From Rhabdophis nuchalis (taxonomy: Eukaryota > Chordata > Lepidosauria > Squamata > Natricidae): 64,000 bases of DNA. A model generated the notes under the pieces. That model searched no databases. It had not been told where the DNA came from and saw only the letters and a list, made by a program, of their open reading frames with translations. Every line of letters starts with the position of its first letter. Within the stretch, counting starts at the first letter, position 1. Location: contig CM077645.1 in the NCBI GenBank assembly GCA_039707465.1, positions 149,477,503 through 149,541,502 on the forward strand, given 5' to 3'. Made by a program: the position numbers and the translations under genes. Below are positions 44,387 through 55,600 of this stretch, one piece after another.

Positions 44387-44425
44387 GAAGAAAGAAAGAA
44401 AGAAAGAGAGAGAGAACAAAAGAAA
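43954..44425. repeat. Long purine-strand tract, GACA/GAGA/GAAA
   Basis: (GACA)n and (CACA)n-rich DNA passes at 44190 into about 235 bp of nearly pure GAGA/GAAA. It is inside the hAT element. Confidence 0.95.
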
Positions 44426-44655
44426 AAAGAACGAACTTATGACCACAATTGAGCCTAAAAGTTTGGTTGCTAACCAAGACCATTGTTAAGTGAGTTTCAC
44501 ATTTTCCAAGTTGGCCAAGCCCACCCAGTCACATGACTGCTGAGCCACTCCCACAAAACAGGCCACACCTTCCGGCTCTCAAAAGAAATTTCTATCGTGG
44601 TATTGTTGATATTTGGCTCTGTTGACTAATGAGTTTGCCCACCACTGGCCTAGAC

Positions 44656-45889
44656 TAGTCTCTACATTTTACTTCATGAGATTTTCAGAAGTGGTTTGTG
44701 ATTGTCTTGTTCCTAGGACTGAGAGAGGTTGGTTGGCATAGATTACAGCTGGATTTGTGCCTAAGCTAAGGCTAGGACTTAGACTCTCCCACTTTCCAGC
44801 TTTTTGCCTTAACTGCCTCACAAAATTGGGCCTCCCTTTTATTATAGGCAACAAAAGTATAGTTATAGCTTTCCCATGGAGTTGATTTTCTGGTCTGGTT
44901 TATCTAGCTGACATATGGTCCACTAAAAAATGATTTGAAGGAAATTAGAAATGAAAAAAAAGAGGAAGAACCCTAAATTTGGAATACACAATTACTTCCA
45001 GATCACTTGTCAAAAACAGCAAACACATAAAAATAACCTTTCAAAAATTCAGCAATGGTGTTAATAACATGCTTCAGAAAAGGACTACAAATCTGGATGT
45101 TGTTGTACCTTCCACTCCCCTCAATTAGCTTCTAAGCATGAATGCTCATTTCTTGCAAGTTGTAATCATGGCTTTTGCATACCTCAGAAACAAATTGGGA
45201 CCTTGTACATTTCTTAAAGGTTTTATGAAAAATGTAGACAGCATTTTATGAGAAATGAAGACATTTTTTAAATTAAAACAATAATGCATATATTTTCTCC
45301 CAATGTAAATGTCCAGAAAGTAGAAATCTAAACCAACCATGAAATAATTAATCCTTTAACTACAAAAAAGTTATCCTGACTGAATTCAACATGCTGTATG
45401 AAAAACCTTGTTTATAATACAACCCCTCCCCAAATTCCTCCACCCCAATCCATTTATTGAATTCCTACCAATATGTATTTTATATTGTCAGGGGATGATT
45501 GCTGATGTAGTTGATTTCCCCATCCATCCATCCATCCATCGTGCCAGTATTTACAATGGTTGACCTGATTTATTTCAAGAATTTAATTCAAGATGTGGCA
45601 TAATCATTCAGAAACAGGTTTAGCACCCCACTATCTGTTTGATAGGTATACACTGCAATCTATGTAGCTTTAGCAAACCATAAATACAGACTCAGGGTGA
45701 AAAAGGTTGAATTACAAATGAATTTATAGACAAAGACCAAGGTTGCGGAATTGCTTTTGTACATCCCATCCCATCCCCTACTCTACCCTTCTCTGTCAGA
45801 CGTTCAGTGGTTTTACATGGAAACTAGATGCATGGAGATACCAATTTTGCTTAGTATTTAATAAAACATGGATAAACAAGTATGAATCA
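44656..45889. other. Non-coding single-copy DNA
   Basis: Nothing recognised beyond a (CATC)n tract at 45521-45540. Confidence 0.4.
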
Positions 45890-46470
45890 ACATGTGTGAC
45901 CTATGCAGTATAATTAACACGATTGAGCAGGTTCAGAGGTATTTCACGAGAAGAGTGCTCTGCTCCTCTACTCACAATAGAATCCCTTATGCCACCAGGC
46001 TTGAAATTTTAGGCTTGGACAATCTGGAACTGCGCCGCCTGTGGTCCGATCTAAGAATAGTACACAAAATTGTCTGCTACAATGTCCTACCTGTCAATGA
46101 GTACTTCAGCTTCAACCACAATAATACACAGGCAAACAATAGATACACACTCAAGGTAAACCGCTTCAAACTCGATTGCAGAAAATACAACTCCAGTAAC
46201 AATGCTGTCAATGCTGGAATGCTCTATCCGACTCTGTTGTTACACCTCAAACCCTCACAGCTCTAACCTCAAACTGTCTACCATGGACCTCACCCCATTC
46301 CTAAGAGATCCGTAAAGGGTGTGTGCATATGCACACCAGCGTGCCTACTGCCCCTGTCTTATTGTCCCCATTTATCTCTAAGTACTTCCTTTGTTCATGT
46401 TTATGTTCATACTTTCACCTGCTATCTTGTACAGGTTTGACAATAAACAGACAAACAAACAAATAAAATG
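45890..46470 (+). mobile_element. Rex1/CR1-like LINE 3' end
   Basis: The frame 45892-46266 reads SIINTIEQVQRYFTRRVL, then RLEILGLDNLELRRLWSDLR and VHKIVCYNVLP, with RFKLDCRKYN near the end. This is the post-RT C-terminal domain of a CR1-superclade LINE, of a different family from the CR1 and L2-like copies here. The 3' UTR ends CAATAAACAGACAAACAAAC. The same 3' UTR appears at 62533-62665. Confidence 0.82.
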
Positions 46471-47426
46471 GAGTATTGCCTGCCTATGGGACAGAGGCAG
46501 TGTACCAAATCCAAGTTTATTTCCTTTCCTCTAATCATTACAGCATGGAATGAAGTAATATATGAGTCACACTGCAATTACTTTCCATGTCCGAGAAAAG
46601 GACAGACATAATCACTGTACCCATTTTTTCCAGTTGTATTTATGCAGTTCAAACCCCATCAATTAACAATAGGCTGGTGAAACCACATTCATCTTTGACT
46701 CCCCTTATAACCTGTATCTCTGGAAAGACTCTTGTAAAACTGGAGATCTGGAGATCCATCAGTTCCCATGCTGTATGGAAGAGGCCAACAGCACTGGGCA
46801 AGAGAATTCTTTAACCTCAAGTCCCAAAGTGGATTGATCTATGAACTCATCAGTCAAGCTTCTCCCATCTTTTCTCTTGAGAGCCAGCTAATGATATCAG
46901 AAGATCGAGTTGCATATCATTGTACAAGTGCAATCTCACTTCAGAGTTCAGACCGATGAGAAATCTCAGGAATGTTGGTACTTACTCAAGATTCAGTCAT
47001 CTTAGAAGGAAGTAACTGGAGACTGTGCACACTTTGAATGCAGGCACATTTTTACACACAAACACACGAAAAGTTAGATTCACAGCATTCATTTCCCATA
47101 AAATTCTTGTTTCCTGTTAGACTGCTTTGAAAACTATAGACTTTTTCTACCCATCCTTTCCCCCATCCTCTTCTGTAACGTTTTTTTCCAGAGCAAACTG
47201 TATTCCTCTTACACCCATTTACTTTATTCTTCCCCATTCTAATTTGGGGAGAAAAAATAGGTAAATCCACCACAACTACTAATCTTTAGTTGGAAAAACA
47301 GGGTATTATTGGTTATCAGAGGCCATGTGTCAGCTTTTAAGAGGCATAGCCTCTGGGTATGCACAATGACAGCTGTAGTTAAAGATATTTGATGCTGATG
47401 AATGGCAGAGTTACAAGGGTCTCTAT
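46471..47426. other. Non-coding single-copy DNA
   Basis: Nothing recognised. Confidence 0.4.
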
Positions 47427-47434
47427 ATCTTGAC

Positions 47435-47673
47435 CAGTGGGGGGGTTTCACATTATGTTACCACTGGTTCACCATGCGCGCACCCATCTGCTCCCTTCCA
47501 CTCACGTACCCATCCTTCTGCTTTGCTCATGCTTGCGCCTTCTGTGCATGCACCCGGCCTCAAAAATGTGCCTAAATAGGATGGCATAGAGCCGCAGTGG
47601 GTGAGCCGGCCCACCTGCGATTTCCACTACTGGTTCAGGTGAACCGGTCCGAACCGACTGAATACCATGACTG
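47435..47673. mobile_element. hAT-type element (family B)
   Basis: It opens CAGTGGGGGGGTTTCAC and closes GAATACCATGACTG. Octamers ATCTTGAC (47427-47434) and ATCTTGAT (47674-47681) match at 7 of 8. The interior has ACTGGTTCACC and GAACCGGTCCGAACC blocks typical of the family. Confidence 0.85.
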
Positions 47674-47681
47674 ATCTTGAT

Positions 47682-47929
47682 TAACCCTAACATTATTAAT
47701 AATACAACTTGGTCAAGATTTGTAGTGGAGGTGAGTCAAATTAAATGAGCATTATGGATCATGCAACCTTCCTCACCAACTTTTTCAAGGTGAAGTAGCA
47801 ACAGCCGACTTTCTAATGAAATAGAATAGATTTTCATCCCCCCCAGAAGCAGGTTATCAGTTTTTAAATGTTTAATTTTATGCTTGACAAACCACCCAAT
47901 AGGTAAGGGTAGAACTTTCTGTAGCTATT
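47682..47929. other. Non-coding DNA
   Basis: Nothing recognised. Confidence 0.4.
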
Positions 47930-47937
47930 GTCTAAGG

Positions 47938-48072
47938 CAGGGGTCTGCAAAGTTGGCTCTTTTAAGACCGGTGGACTTCAACTCCCAGAATTCCCCAGCC
48001 AGCTATGCTGGCTGGGGAATTCTGGGAGTTGAAGTCCACCGGTCTTAAAAGAGCCAACTTTGTAGACCCCTG
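47938..48072. mobile_element. hAT hairpin MITE (family A)
   Basis: A 135-bp hairpin, opening CAGGGGTCTGCAAAGTTGG, arms almost identical, centre CCAGCCAGCTATGCTGGCTGG. A perfect 8-bp TSD, GTCTAAGG, lies at 47930-47937 and 48073-48080. It belongs to the same subfamily as 37859. Confidence 0.96.
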
Positions 48073-48080
48073 GTCTAAGG

Positions 48081-48860
48081 AATCAATTGCTATGGGGGAA
48101 ATTCGGGACCCCTAATTGTGCTTGACCTTCCCAAGGCTTGTGGGAACAACAAAACCACAAAAATGCTTGTAAGATATTTTTCTACGGAGGATGGCTAAAA
48201 GGAGGAGTGTCAAACTCTGGAAATTAGCCTTCCATAACAGTGCATGGCCAATAGATTGGGAGAGAGAGGGGGGGGACACACCGTTGCACTTTTTGAACCA
48301 TTAATTCTTTCTGCAAATGATCTTCATTGTTTTTCATTGGAAGCTGAACAGAATGTTGTCGTCAGTGCTGATAAGAATGAGAAAACATACCGAATTCTAT
48401 TATTCAATCAAATCCCAGGTTATCGTATTGGAAGGTTTTAAGGCAACATCATTCATGGAAGATTTGGTGCTGAGATCAGTCAGAGATATTTTCCATAACC
48501 CAAGGAGAAAATAGGTCCATGGTCCCTTTTTTATACTTTGTAAAAAATACTGAAATTGCAATTCTAAGCAGTTTGGAAAAACAGTTTTCACATCCGATTA
48601 TTGAAGATATTGGAAAATGGTTTACCCATCCTGAGTAAAACAATTGTAGAACAAGGGATATGATTTTCTCTTGTCAAGTCTAGAACCCTGAGGTTGATAA
48701 GTGAGTCATACTTGCTTTTACAATCCTTTTTGCCACTGTCATTAAACAAATCATGTGGTTGTTAAGTAAATCCAGCTTCCCCTATTGCTGACTTGTGTAC
48801 TCCTCCCTAATCTTATACAGCAGATGTTCTTAGAGGAATCAGTCATTGACTTTAACCTTG
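48081..48860. other. Non-coding DNA with family M fragment
   Basis: At about 48700-48800, AAGTGAGTCATACTTGC and GTTGTTAAGTAAATCCAGCT resemble the inside of family M MITEs. The rest is unassigned. Confidence 0.4.
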
Positions 48861-51800
48861 AACAGGGTTAAATATGTAGGGTCTGATATCGGGAGGGAGG
48901 CTAGGGTTCACTTAACAGAGGGCTATACCATCAGGACGGTCTGGGGGAGGAGTCGATATGGCGGGAGCCGGAGACCACATCATGTGTCGGGAGGGCGCAC
49001 CCGCTGCCTACAAGCAGTTGCGTGCTCCGATCTCCAAGTCTCCTCCTGCAACCCAGGAGGCCAGGGATCTCAGAGCCGGGGCCCTAGGCTGATGCTATGC
49101 AACGCCAGGTCAGTGGTCAACAAAGCCCCCCTCATCCACGACTTGGTGTTGGAAGGGGAGCCAGACCTGGTAGGTATCACGGAGACCTGGCTGGGCCATG
49201 AGGGGGAGAGTACCCCTCATGGAAATGTGCCTACCAGATTACCAGGCATTTCATTAGCCACGGGCCCAAGGTTGGGGTGGGGGGGGGGAGGGTGGCGGTT
49301 GTTATTAAGGAAAGTCTTGAACCAAGGGAGACCACTGTGCTGCAGACAGCCAGTTGTGAATCCCTCTGTGTGAAGTGGGGTCATGGGAGGCAGTTGGGTT
49401 TGCTGGTAGTGTACCTGGCTCCCCGCTACGTATCAGTAGCCCTACCTGAGCTCCTCGATGTGATCGCCAAGGTGGCGGTTGATATCCCCAGACTTTTAGT
49501 CATGGGGGATTTCAACCTGCCATCGGTCGGCGGGACATCTGAGGCGGCCCGGGAGTTCATGGCCTCCATGACGGCCATGGACCTGACCCAAGTAATTCTT
49601 GGCCCCACACACACTGGGGGACACACACTGGACTTAGTTTTTGTCTCCGGCCAGTGGACGAGTGTTCTTGGATTAAGAGAATTAACCATCGAACCCCTGT
49701 CATGGTCAGATCACTCTCTCCTTCGGCTTGACTTTCCAACCACTGCACCCCATCGCGGGGAGGCGGAACCAGATGTGCCAAGATGGTTCCGCCCCAGGTG
49801 CCTGATGGACACAGAGAGGTCCCAGACGGAGCTTGGCTCAATACCTGAATCCCTGGCCCGCGACTCGACTGAGGACCTAGTGACCGCCTGGAATAGTGCG
49901 GCCATGGGGGCCCTGGACCGGGTTGCACCATTGCGGCCTCTCACTCAGCATCGATCTACCTTGGCTCCTTGGTTTTCCGAGGAGCTGAGGAAAATGAAAT
50001 GCCAGAAGAGACGCCTAGAAAGCATCTGGAGGTCCACTCGCGCCGAATCTGACCAGACACGGGTGAGGTCGCATTTGCGGACCTACCTTGTAGCGATGAG
50101 AACAGCGAAGCGGGATCATCTCGCTGCTCTCATCGCATCCGCAGATAACCACCCTGCTGCCCTGTTTAGAGTGACCTGCTCCCTCCTTCAGCAGAGGCCG
50201 CGGGAAGCTTCTTTACAGGGTCATGCAGAGGAATTTAGATGTCATCTGCAGGATAAAATCACTCAGATCTGTGGCGAATTAGCCTCCAATTGGGTTAGTC
50301 CGGGCGGGATAACAGAGACAGGTCCTGAGACCGTTATTTGGGCTGAGTTTGATCCTGTGACCCCTTATGGCATGGACAGGATACTGGGGCAGCTGAATGC
50401 CACCACATGTTTATTGGACCCATGTCCCTCCTGGCTTGTACTGGCCTCCTGGGAGGTTACACGAGGCTGGCTCCAGTGGATTGTCAATGCTTCCTTGAGT
50501 GAGGGGTTCTTGCCAACCATCTTGAAAGAGGCGGTGGTGAGGCCCCTCCTCAAGAAGCCCTCCCTGGACCCAGCTGTTTTATCCAACTATCATCCGGTCT
50601 CCAACCTTCGCTTTTTGGAGAAGGTTGTTGAGAGTGTGGTGGCATGACTGTTCCCCCAGCACCTGGAGGAAACTGCCTATCTAGACTCACGCCAGTCCGG
50701 CTTCCGACCTGGATACAGCATGGTGACGGCATTGGTTGCGTTGGTAGATGATCTCTGGAAGGCCTGGGATAGAGGTTGTTCCTCTATCCTGGTCCTGTTA
50801 GACCTCTCAGCGGCTTTCGATACCATCGACCATGGTATCCTATTGCACCGGCTGGGGGGGTTGGGGGTGGGAGGCACCGTCCTATGGTGGTTCTCCTCCT
50901 ACCTCTCCGACTGGTCGCAATTTGTGTTGGCAGGGGGGCAGAGGTTGATGTTGAGACCCCTTATATGTGGGGTGCCTCAGGGGCCGGTCCTCTTGCCCCT
51001 CCTGTTCAACATCTATATGAAGCCGCTGGGTGAGATCATCTGTGGTTTTGGGGTAGAGTTCCATCTGTACGCTGATGATACCCAGCTGTACATCTCTAGC
51101 CCTAACCACCCCAACGATGCCGCCGACATGATGTCCCAGTGTTTGGAAGCCATGTGAGTCTGGATGGGGAGGAATGGGCTCCGACTCAACCCGTCCAAGA
51201 CCGAGTGGCTGTGGTTTCCGGCGCCATGACATAGCCAGCTAGTTCCATCTCTGGCTATTGGGGGCGAGTTATTAGCCCCCACAGGAAAAGCCCGCAACTT
51301 GGATGTCCTCCTGGACTCTCAGCTGTCCTTAGATGACCATCTGACAGCCGTAGCCAGGGGGGCCTTCTATTAGGTTTACCTGATATGCCAGTTGCGCCCC
51401 TTTCTGTATCGTGACGCCCTACACACAGTCACTCAAGCTCTCGTCATCTCCCACCTGGACTACTGTAATGCTCTCTACATGGGGCTCCCCTTGAGGTGCA
51501 CCCGGAGGCTCCAGTTAGTGCAGAATGTGGCTGCGTGGTGGATCTTGGGAGCCTCAAAATACTCCCATATAGCACCTCTCCTGCGTGAGCTGCACTGGCT
51601 GCCTGTGGCCTTCCGGGTGCATTTCAAGGTCTTAGTGACCATCTTTAAGGCGCTCCATGGCATCGGACCTGGCTACTTGCAGGACCGCCTACTACCACAT
51701 ACCTCCATTCGACCTGTCCGCTCCCACAGGGAGGGTCTTCTTAGGGTGCCGTCCGCCGGACAATGCCGGCTGGTGACTCCCAGGGGAAGAGCCTTCTCTG

Positions 51801-52121
51801 TGGCAGGTCCCGCCCTCTGGAACGACCTCCCCCTAGACCTCCGTACAATCACAGACCTTTGCCTCTTCCGTCTGACATTAAAAACATACTTCTTTCATTT
51901 GGCCGGCCTGGCATAGCTGGCATAGCTATTTTACTATTTGAGCTGGATTTTAATTAATGTTTTTAGCACGGGTAAAATTTTATTTAATCTTAGTTTTAAT
52001 TATTTCGACTGTTTGTACTTTTTTATATTTTATAGTTCCTGTGCACCACCCTGAGTCCCATGTTGGGAGATAGGGCGGTATAGAAATGCAATTAATAACA
52101 ACAACAACAACAACAACAACA
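48861..52121 (+). mobile_element. L2-like LINE copy 2, near full-length ORF2
   Basis: About 3.2 kb with endonuclease, reverse transcriptase, C-terminal region, a 3' UTR with AGCACGGGTAAAA, a stem-loop at 52043-52080 and an (AAC)n tail at 52098-52121. The sequence begins almost at the endonuclease, so either an ORF1 region is missing or the family lacks one. It is GC-richer than its surroundings. It lies about 180 bp upstream of another copy in the same orientation. Confidence 0.93.
48900..51916 (+). pseudogene. L2-like ORF2: AP endonuclease plus reverse transcriptase, mutated
   Basis: Endonuclease start (LMLCNARSVVNKAPLIHDLV, GITETWLG) is in one frame to 49373. A frameshift in the G run at 49276-49290 moves it to the frame of 49277-50647, which continues with LVMGDFNLP (49492), GHTLDLVF (49618) and SDHSLL (49708), the signature residues of APE-type endonucleases. 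RT follows in the same frame after stops at 50645-50647, 51155-51157, about 51227 and about 51371: LLDLSAAFDTIDHG, VPQGPVLLPLLF (Ser changed to Pro), YADD, then the C-terminal WNDLPLDLR region to 51916. Intact relatives nick target DNA and copy their RNA there. This copy is inactive. Confidence 0.9.
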
Positions 52122-52301
52122 TATCAGCAATAACTTCTTTCCATCTTAAAAGAAATCATAAAAATATAGGCTATCTCTGAAGGGAGGGCCTATTTAGCTG
52201 ACAGACCCTAGATTTTGCTTTTATTTAAGACAATCAGTTACTGAATGTATTGTCTCCACAACCATCTTCATGTCTCTTTTTCAGGTCAACCAAAACTTGT
52301 T
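52122..52301. other. Spacer between two L2-like LINE copies
   Basis: About 180 bp with no LINE similarity. The apparent ATG of the next open frame (52245) lies in this host sequence. Confidence 0.6.
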
Positions 52302-53642
52302 CCACCCCCAAATTATCGTCCGGTCTCCAACCTTCACTTTCTTGCGAAGGTTGTAGAGAGTGTGGTTGCACAGCAGTTTCCTCGTCATCTGGAGGAAACT
52401 GATTATCTAGACCCGCGCCAGTCCAGCTTTCGGCCTGGTCATAGCACCGAGACGGCATTGGTCGTGTTGGTAGATGATCTCTGGAGGGCCCGGGATAGGG
52501 GTTGTTCCTCTATCCTGGTCTTGTTAGATCTCTCAGCAGCTTTTGATACCATCGACCATGGTATCCTTTTGCACCGACTAGAGGGGTTGGGGGTGGGTGG
52601 CACCGTTTTGCGGTGGTTCTCCTCCTTCCTCTCTGATCGGTCGCAATACGTGTTGACGGGGGGGCAGAGGTCGACTTCTAGGCCCCTCGCATACAGGGTA
52701 CCGCAGGGGTCGGTCCTCTCGCCACTCCTATTCAACATCTATATGAAGCCGCTGGGTGAGATCATCCGTGGTTTTGGGGTAGAATACCATCTGTACGCTG
52801 ATGATACCCAGTTGTACATCTCTACCCCAAGCCACCCCAACGATGCCGTTGAGGTGATGTCCCGGTGTTTAGAGGCCGTACGGATCTGGATGGGCAGTAA
52901 CAAACTCAAACTCAACCCGTCCAAGATCGAGTGGTTGTGGTTCCCGGCTTCCTGGTTTAGCCAGTTGACACCATCGCTGGCCATGGGGAATGAAAATTTG
53001 GCCCCCGTGGATAGAGTGCGCAATTTAGGAGTCCTCCTGGATTCCCGGTTGTCCCTTGAGGATCAGGTGGCGGCCGTGGCCAGGGGGGCCTTTTACCAGG
53101 TTCACCTGGTCCGTCAATTGCGCCCCTTACTGGACCGGGATGCCCTTCGCACAGTCACTCAAGCACTCGTGACTTCTCGTCTGGACTACTGCAACGCTCT
53201 CTACATGGGGCTCCCCTTGAGATGCACTCGGAGGTTGCAGTTGGTCCAGAATGCAGCAGCGCGGGTGATCATGGGAATCTCAAGACATTCCCACATAACA
53301 CCACTCCTGCGCGAGCTGCAGTGGCTACCTGTGACCTACCGGGTGCGTTACAAGGTTTTGATGACCATATTCAAGGTGCTCCATGGCACGGGGCCTAGCT
53401 ACCTTCGAGACCGTCTTCTGCCCCATACATCCCTTCGACCGACTCGCTCCCAGGGAGAGGATCTTCTCCGGGTGCCGTCGACCGGACAATGCCGGTTGGC
53501 GGCTCCCAGGGGAAGGGCCTTCTCTGTGGTGAGCCCTACCCTCTGGAATGGCCTACCTTCCGACCTCCGTTCCATCACAGACCTCCGCTTGTTTCGCCGG
53601 CACCTAAAAACTTATTATTTTCATCTGGCCGGCCTAGCATGA
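52245..53642 (+). CDS. L2-like reverse transcriptase, uninterrupted 465-codon frame
   Basis: Residues 1-21 come from the flank; true LINE sequence begins at NYRPVSN, residue 23. RT motifs are all present: LLDLSAAFDTIDHGILLHRL (93-112, catalytic Asp95), VPQGSVLSPLLF (152-163), YADDTQLY (184-191, catalytic pair Asp186-187), LKLNPSKIEW (221-230). The C-terminal post-RT region has RRLQLVQNAAARVIMG and ends LAGLA. No stop or frameshift was seen, so the copy is young or by chance undamaged. Without the endonuclease and its promoter it should not move on its own. Whether it is expressed is unknown. Confidence 0.88.
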   Translation: MYCLHNHLHVSFSGQPKLVPPPNYRPVSNLHFLAKVVESVVAQQFPRHLEETDYLDPRQSSFRPGHSTETALVVLVDDLWRARDRGCSSILVLLDLSAAFDTIDHGILLHRLEGLGVGGTVLRWFSSFLSDRSQYVLTGGQRSTSRPLAYRVPQGSVLSPLLFNIYMKPLGEIIRGFGVEYHLYADDTQLYISTPSHPNDAVEVMSRCLEAVRIWMGSNKLKLNPSKIEWLWFPASWFSQLTPSLAMGNENLAPVDRVRNLGVLLDSRLSLEDQVAAVARGAFYQVHLVRQLRPLLDRDALRTVTQALVTSRLDYCNALYMGLPLRCTRRLQLVQNAAARVIMGISRHSHITPLLRELQWLPVTYRVRYKVLMTIFKVLHGTGPSYLRDRLLPHTSLRPTRSQGEDLLRVPSTGQCRLAAPRGRAFSVVSPTLWNGLPSDLRSITDLRLFRRHLKTYYFHLAGLA

Positions 53643-53873
53643 TCTACTCCACACCCATTATTTTATAACAAATCAAAACTGTAATTTGGATTTTAAATTT
53701 AAACTTATTTTAAGTTAAGCAGGATATGGATTTAATTTCGTTATTATTTAATAATATTTTGTATTTATGTATAATTGATTTTAAATCTCTGTTCGCCACC
53801 CCGAGTCCCTTTATGGGGAGATGGGTGCGGGTTATAAATGTGAAAAATAAATAAAAATAAATAAATAAATTCC
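52302..53873 (+). mobile_element. L2-like LINE copy 3, 5'-truncated, open RT
   Basis: Similarity starts abruptly at NYRPVSN (52310) after non-LINE sequence. It ends with a 3' UTR containing a CACCCCGAGTCCC stem-loop near 53788-53830 and an (AAAT)n tail. The endonuclease is missing as a result of 5' truncation, the normal fate of LINE insertions. Confidence 0.94.
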
Positions 53874-55389
53874 CTGAGGATCAGTAAACAACCAGACAGT
53901 CACTTATTCTAGAATATTCCGCATTTGGGCTCTCATTTTCTTGAACAAGCAAAGTTTTAATAATGTTCTTCTTTTATTACAACCACTTGAATTGTAATAT
54001 ATTGAATTCACTGGCCATTAATGAATGTCTAGCAGTTGGTTTTGTTGAGGAGCCAGAAGTATTGTCCAATCAAATAGCAGCTGTATGCTTCAGTGAGCTA
54101 ACTAGTCATATCGCCTGGGGTGAAATACCGCAAAGGTAAACTTTGGATTTGACATCGGTTGGACTATTAGAATTTTACTTGATAGATTCCACCAAGCTCT
54201 CAAAGAAGGAGCATCACTGCTGACCTCAATTGTCCCCTGAGAAGCTTAGTGTGTCTTTGTATTTCACAGTCCTTGTAAATAAATACAGAGGTATCCATCT
54301 TCCTTTTCCTTCTTTCTCTGTTATTATATTAGGGCTCTCAAATATGGACCTCCTCTAGATGACAGCAAAAAGATAGATTTTTCTAAATCTTTTTGTGTTT
54401 GGGTGCTTCTTCTCACCTCAATGATGCAATGAGCTTTCCCTCTAGAAATAAGATAATTATGCAAAGTTTTGAAAACAAAAATGGTTCTTTGCTAGTCATC
54501 TTTTCAAGTGAGTGATTGTTATGTGATGGAAGAAGAACACATTCTCTCCCATAACACAGCCTATGTATAAAGGTAACTTCTGGGTCAATTGTTCATCTCC
54601 AATGTTAAAATATTTTGCTTCATTCTATATTAGTAAATCGAGTTTACCTGCTCTTCTCCTTTAATTGTAATCTTTAGTTCCTTCTAGTTCCCTCTAGTGT
54701 TCAATTTTAAAGTCTTATTTTATTATGTTTTTTTAAAGAATTAAAAACAAAACTGTTTTCCCATGGGAGGGATTATTTATAATTAATTCCAAATTCTCAT
54801 TTCAAATTTATTTTGACACAGTCTGTTTGTAATTTCCTAAAATCAAAGTTTTAATCACTCTTTTGCTGTTTATTCTAGAATTTCTTTTTAAGTTCTTAAA
54901 CTTGTATTTAAAATGTGTTTCCCTAAGGATTGAAGGAAACTCCCCTGGTGTCAATCCAAAGGTTCCTAATTTCTGAAAAACAGTTAATAAGCAATGTCTG
55001 AAAGTGATTAGAAGAGGAAGAATGTGTACTCAATATCCTTTCAAAGATGCTAATCATGGTTTAAATAAGTTGGATATTTTTTCATCTCCCAGAGTCCTAG
55101 GCCTCCTTGGGACCACTGTCTTGCAATATCTTCATGAGGAGCAACAATCTGGAGCACTTGTGGGCAATCTCAAATCCTCTCCTTGTCCAGAGATAAATTA
55201 TAAAAAGCTGATCTACTTGCTGGCTCTTTGTTCTACTGCAGTTGTTGGCTCCACTTTTTGTGGGGCCACGTTCAGTTCGCCATTTCTTTTCCAGAACCCC
55301 TAAATCTGTTGATTTGGACTTGGAGATGTGGGAGGGAATGCAATGTAGGTTTACAATAATATTCCACTTTTTAAAAATGGTTTTAGTAC
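53874..55389. other. Non-coding single-copy DNA
   Basis: About 1.5 kb of AT-rich sequence without repeats or exons. Confidence 0.4.
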
Positions 55390-55397
55390 ATTTCAAA

Positions 55398-55592
55398 CAG
55401 TGGTGGTTTTTGTTTTGGTAACAATTTTGTTAGTACCGGTTTGGGTACACACTCTTCTTTGCACTCTCTCGTGCGTGCGCGACGCTTCTGCGCATGCACA
55501 GAAGTGTCCTGGTGCGTGGGTGGGCAGAGCTTCCCGCCGCTGCTACTACTGGTTCGCCCAATCTGGGTTGAACCAGGAGCAATCCGTCTCTG
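55398..55592. mobile_element. hAT-type element (family B)
   Basis: It opens CAGTGGTGGTTTTTG and closes GCAATCCGTCTCTG. Octamers ATTTCAAA (55390-55397) and ATTTGAAA (55593-55600) match at 7 of 8. Interior GCGCATGCACAGAAG and ACTGGTTCGCCCA blocks match relatives at 47435 and 61727. Confidence 0.85.
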
Positions 55593-55600
55593 ATTTGAAA

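Larger units (their letters stand above)
42979..44647. mobile_element. Large hAT-type element carrying a minisatellite
   Basis: It opens CAGTGGTTGGCAAACCACGG and closes AGTTTGCCCACCACTG. A perfect 8-bp TSD, GCCTAGAC, lies at 42971-42978 and 44648-44655. The 1669 bp inside comprise a GC/CpG-rich left part, a five-copy 136-bp tandem array, a long GA-rich tract and a right part (44435-44580) resembling family M sequence. No transposase was recognised. The 284-aa minus frame and the repeated MRRLRVG frames are translations of repeats. Confidence 0.88.

Noticed and set aside
43224..44483. Repeated minus-strand ORFs (MRRLRVG... and a 284-codon Ser/Leu-rich frame)
   Set aside because: They are translations of the 136-bp minisatellite and of the GA tract; the 136-bp unit is not a multiple of three, so frames change between units.
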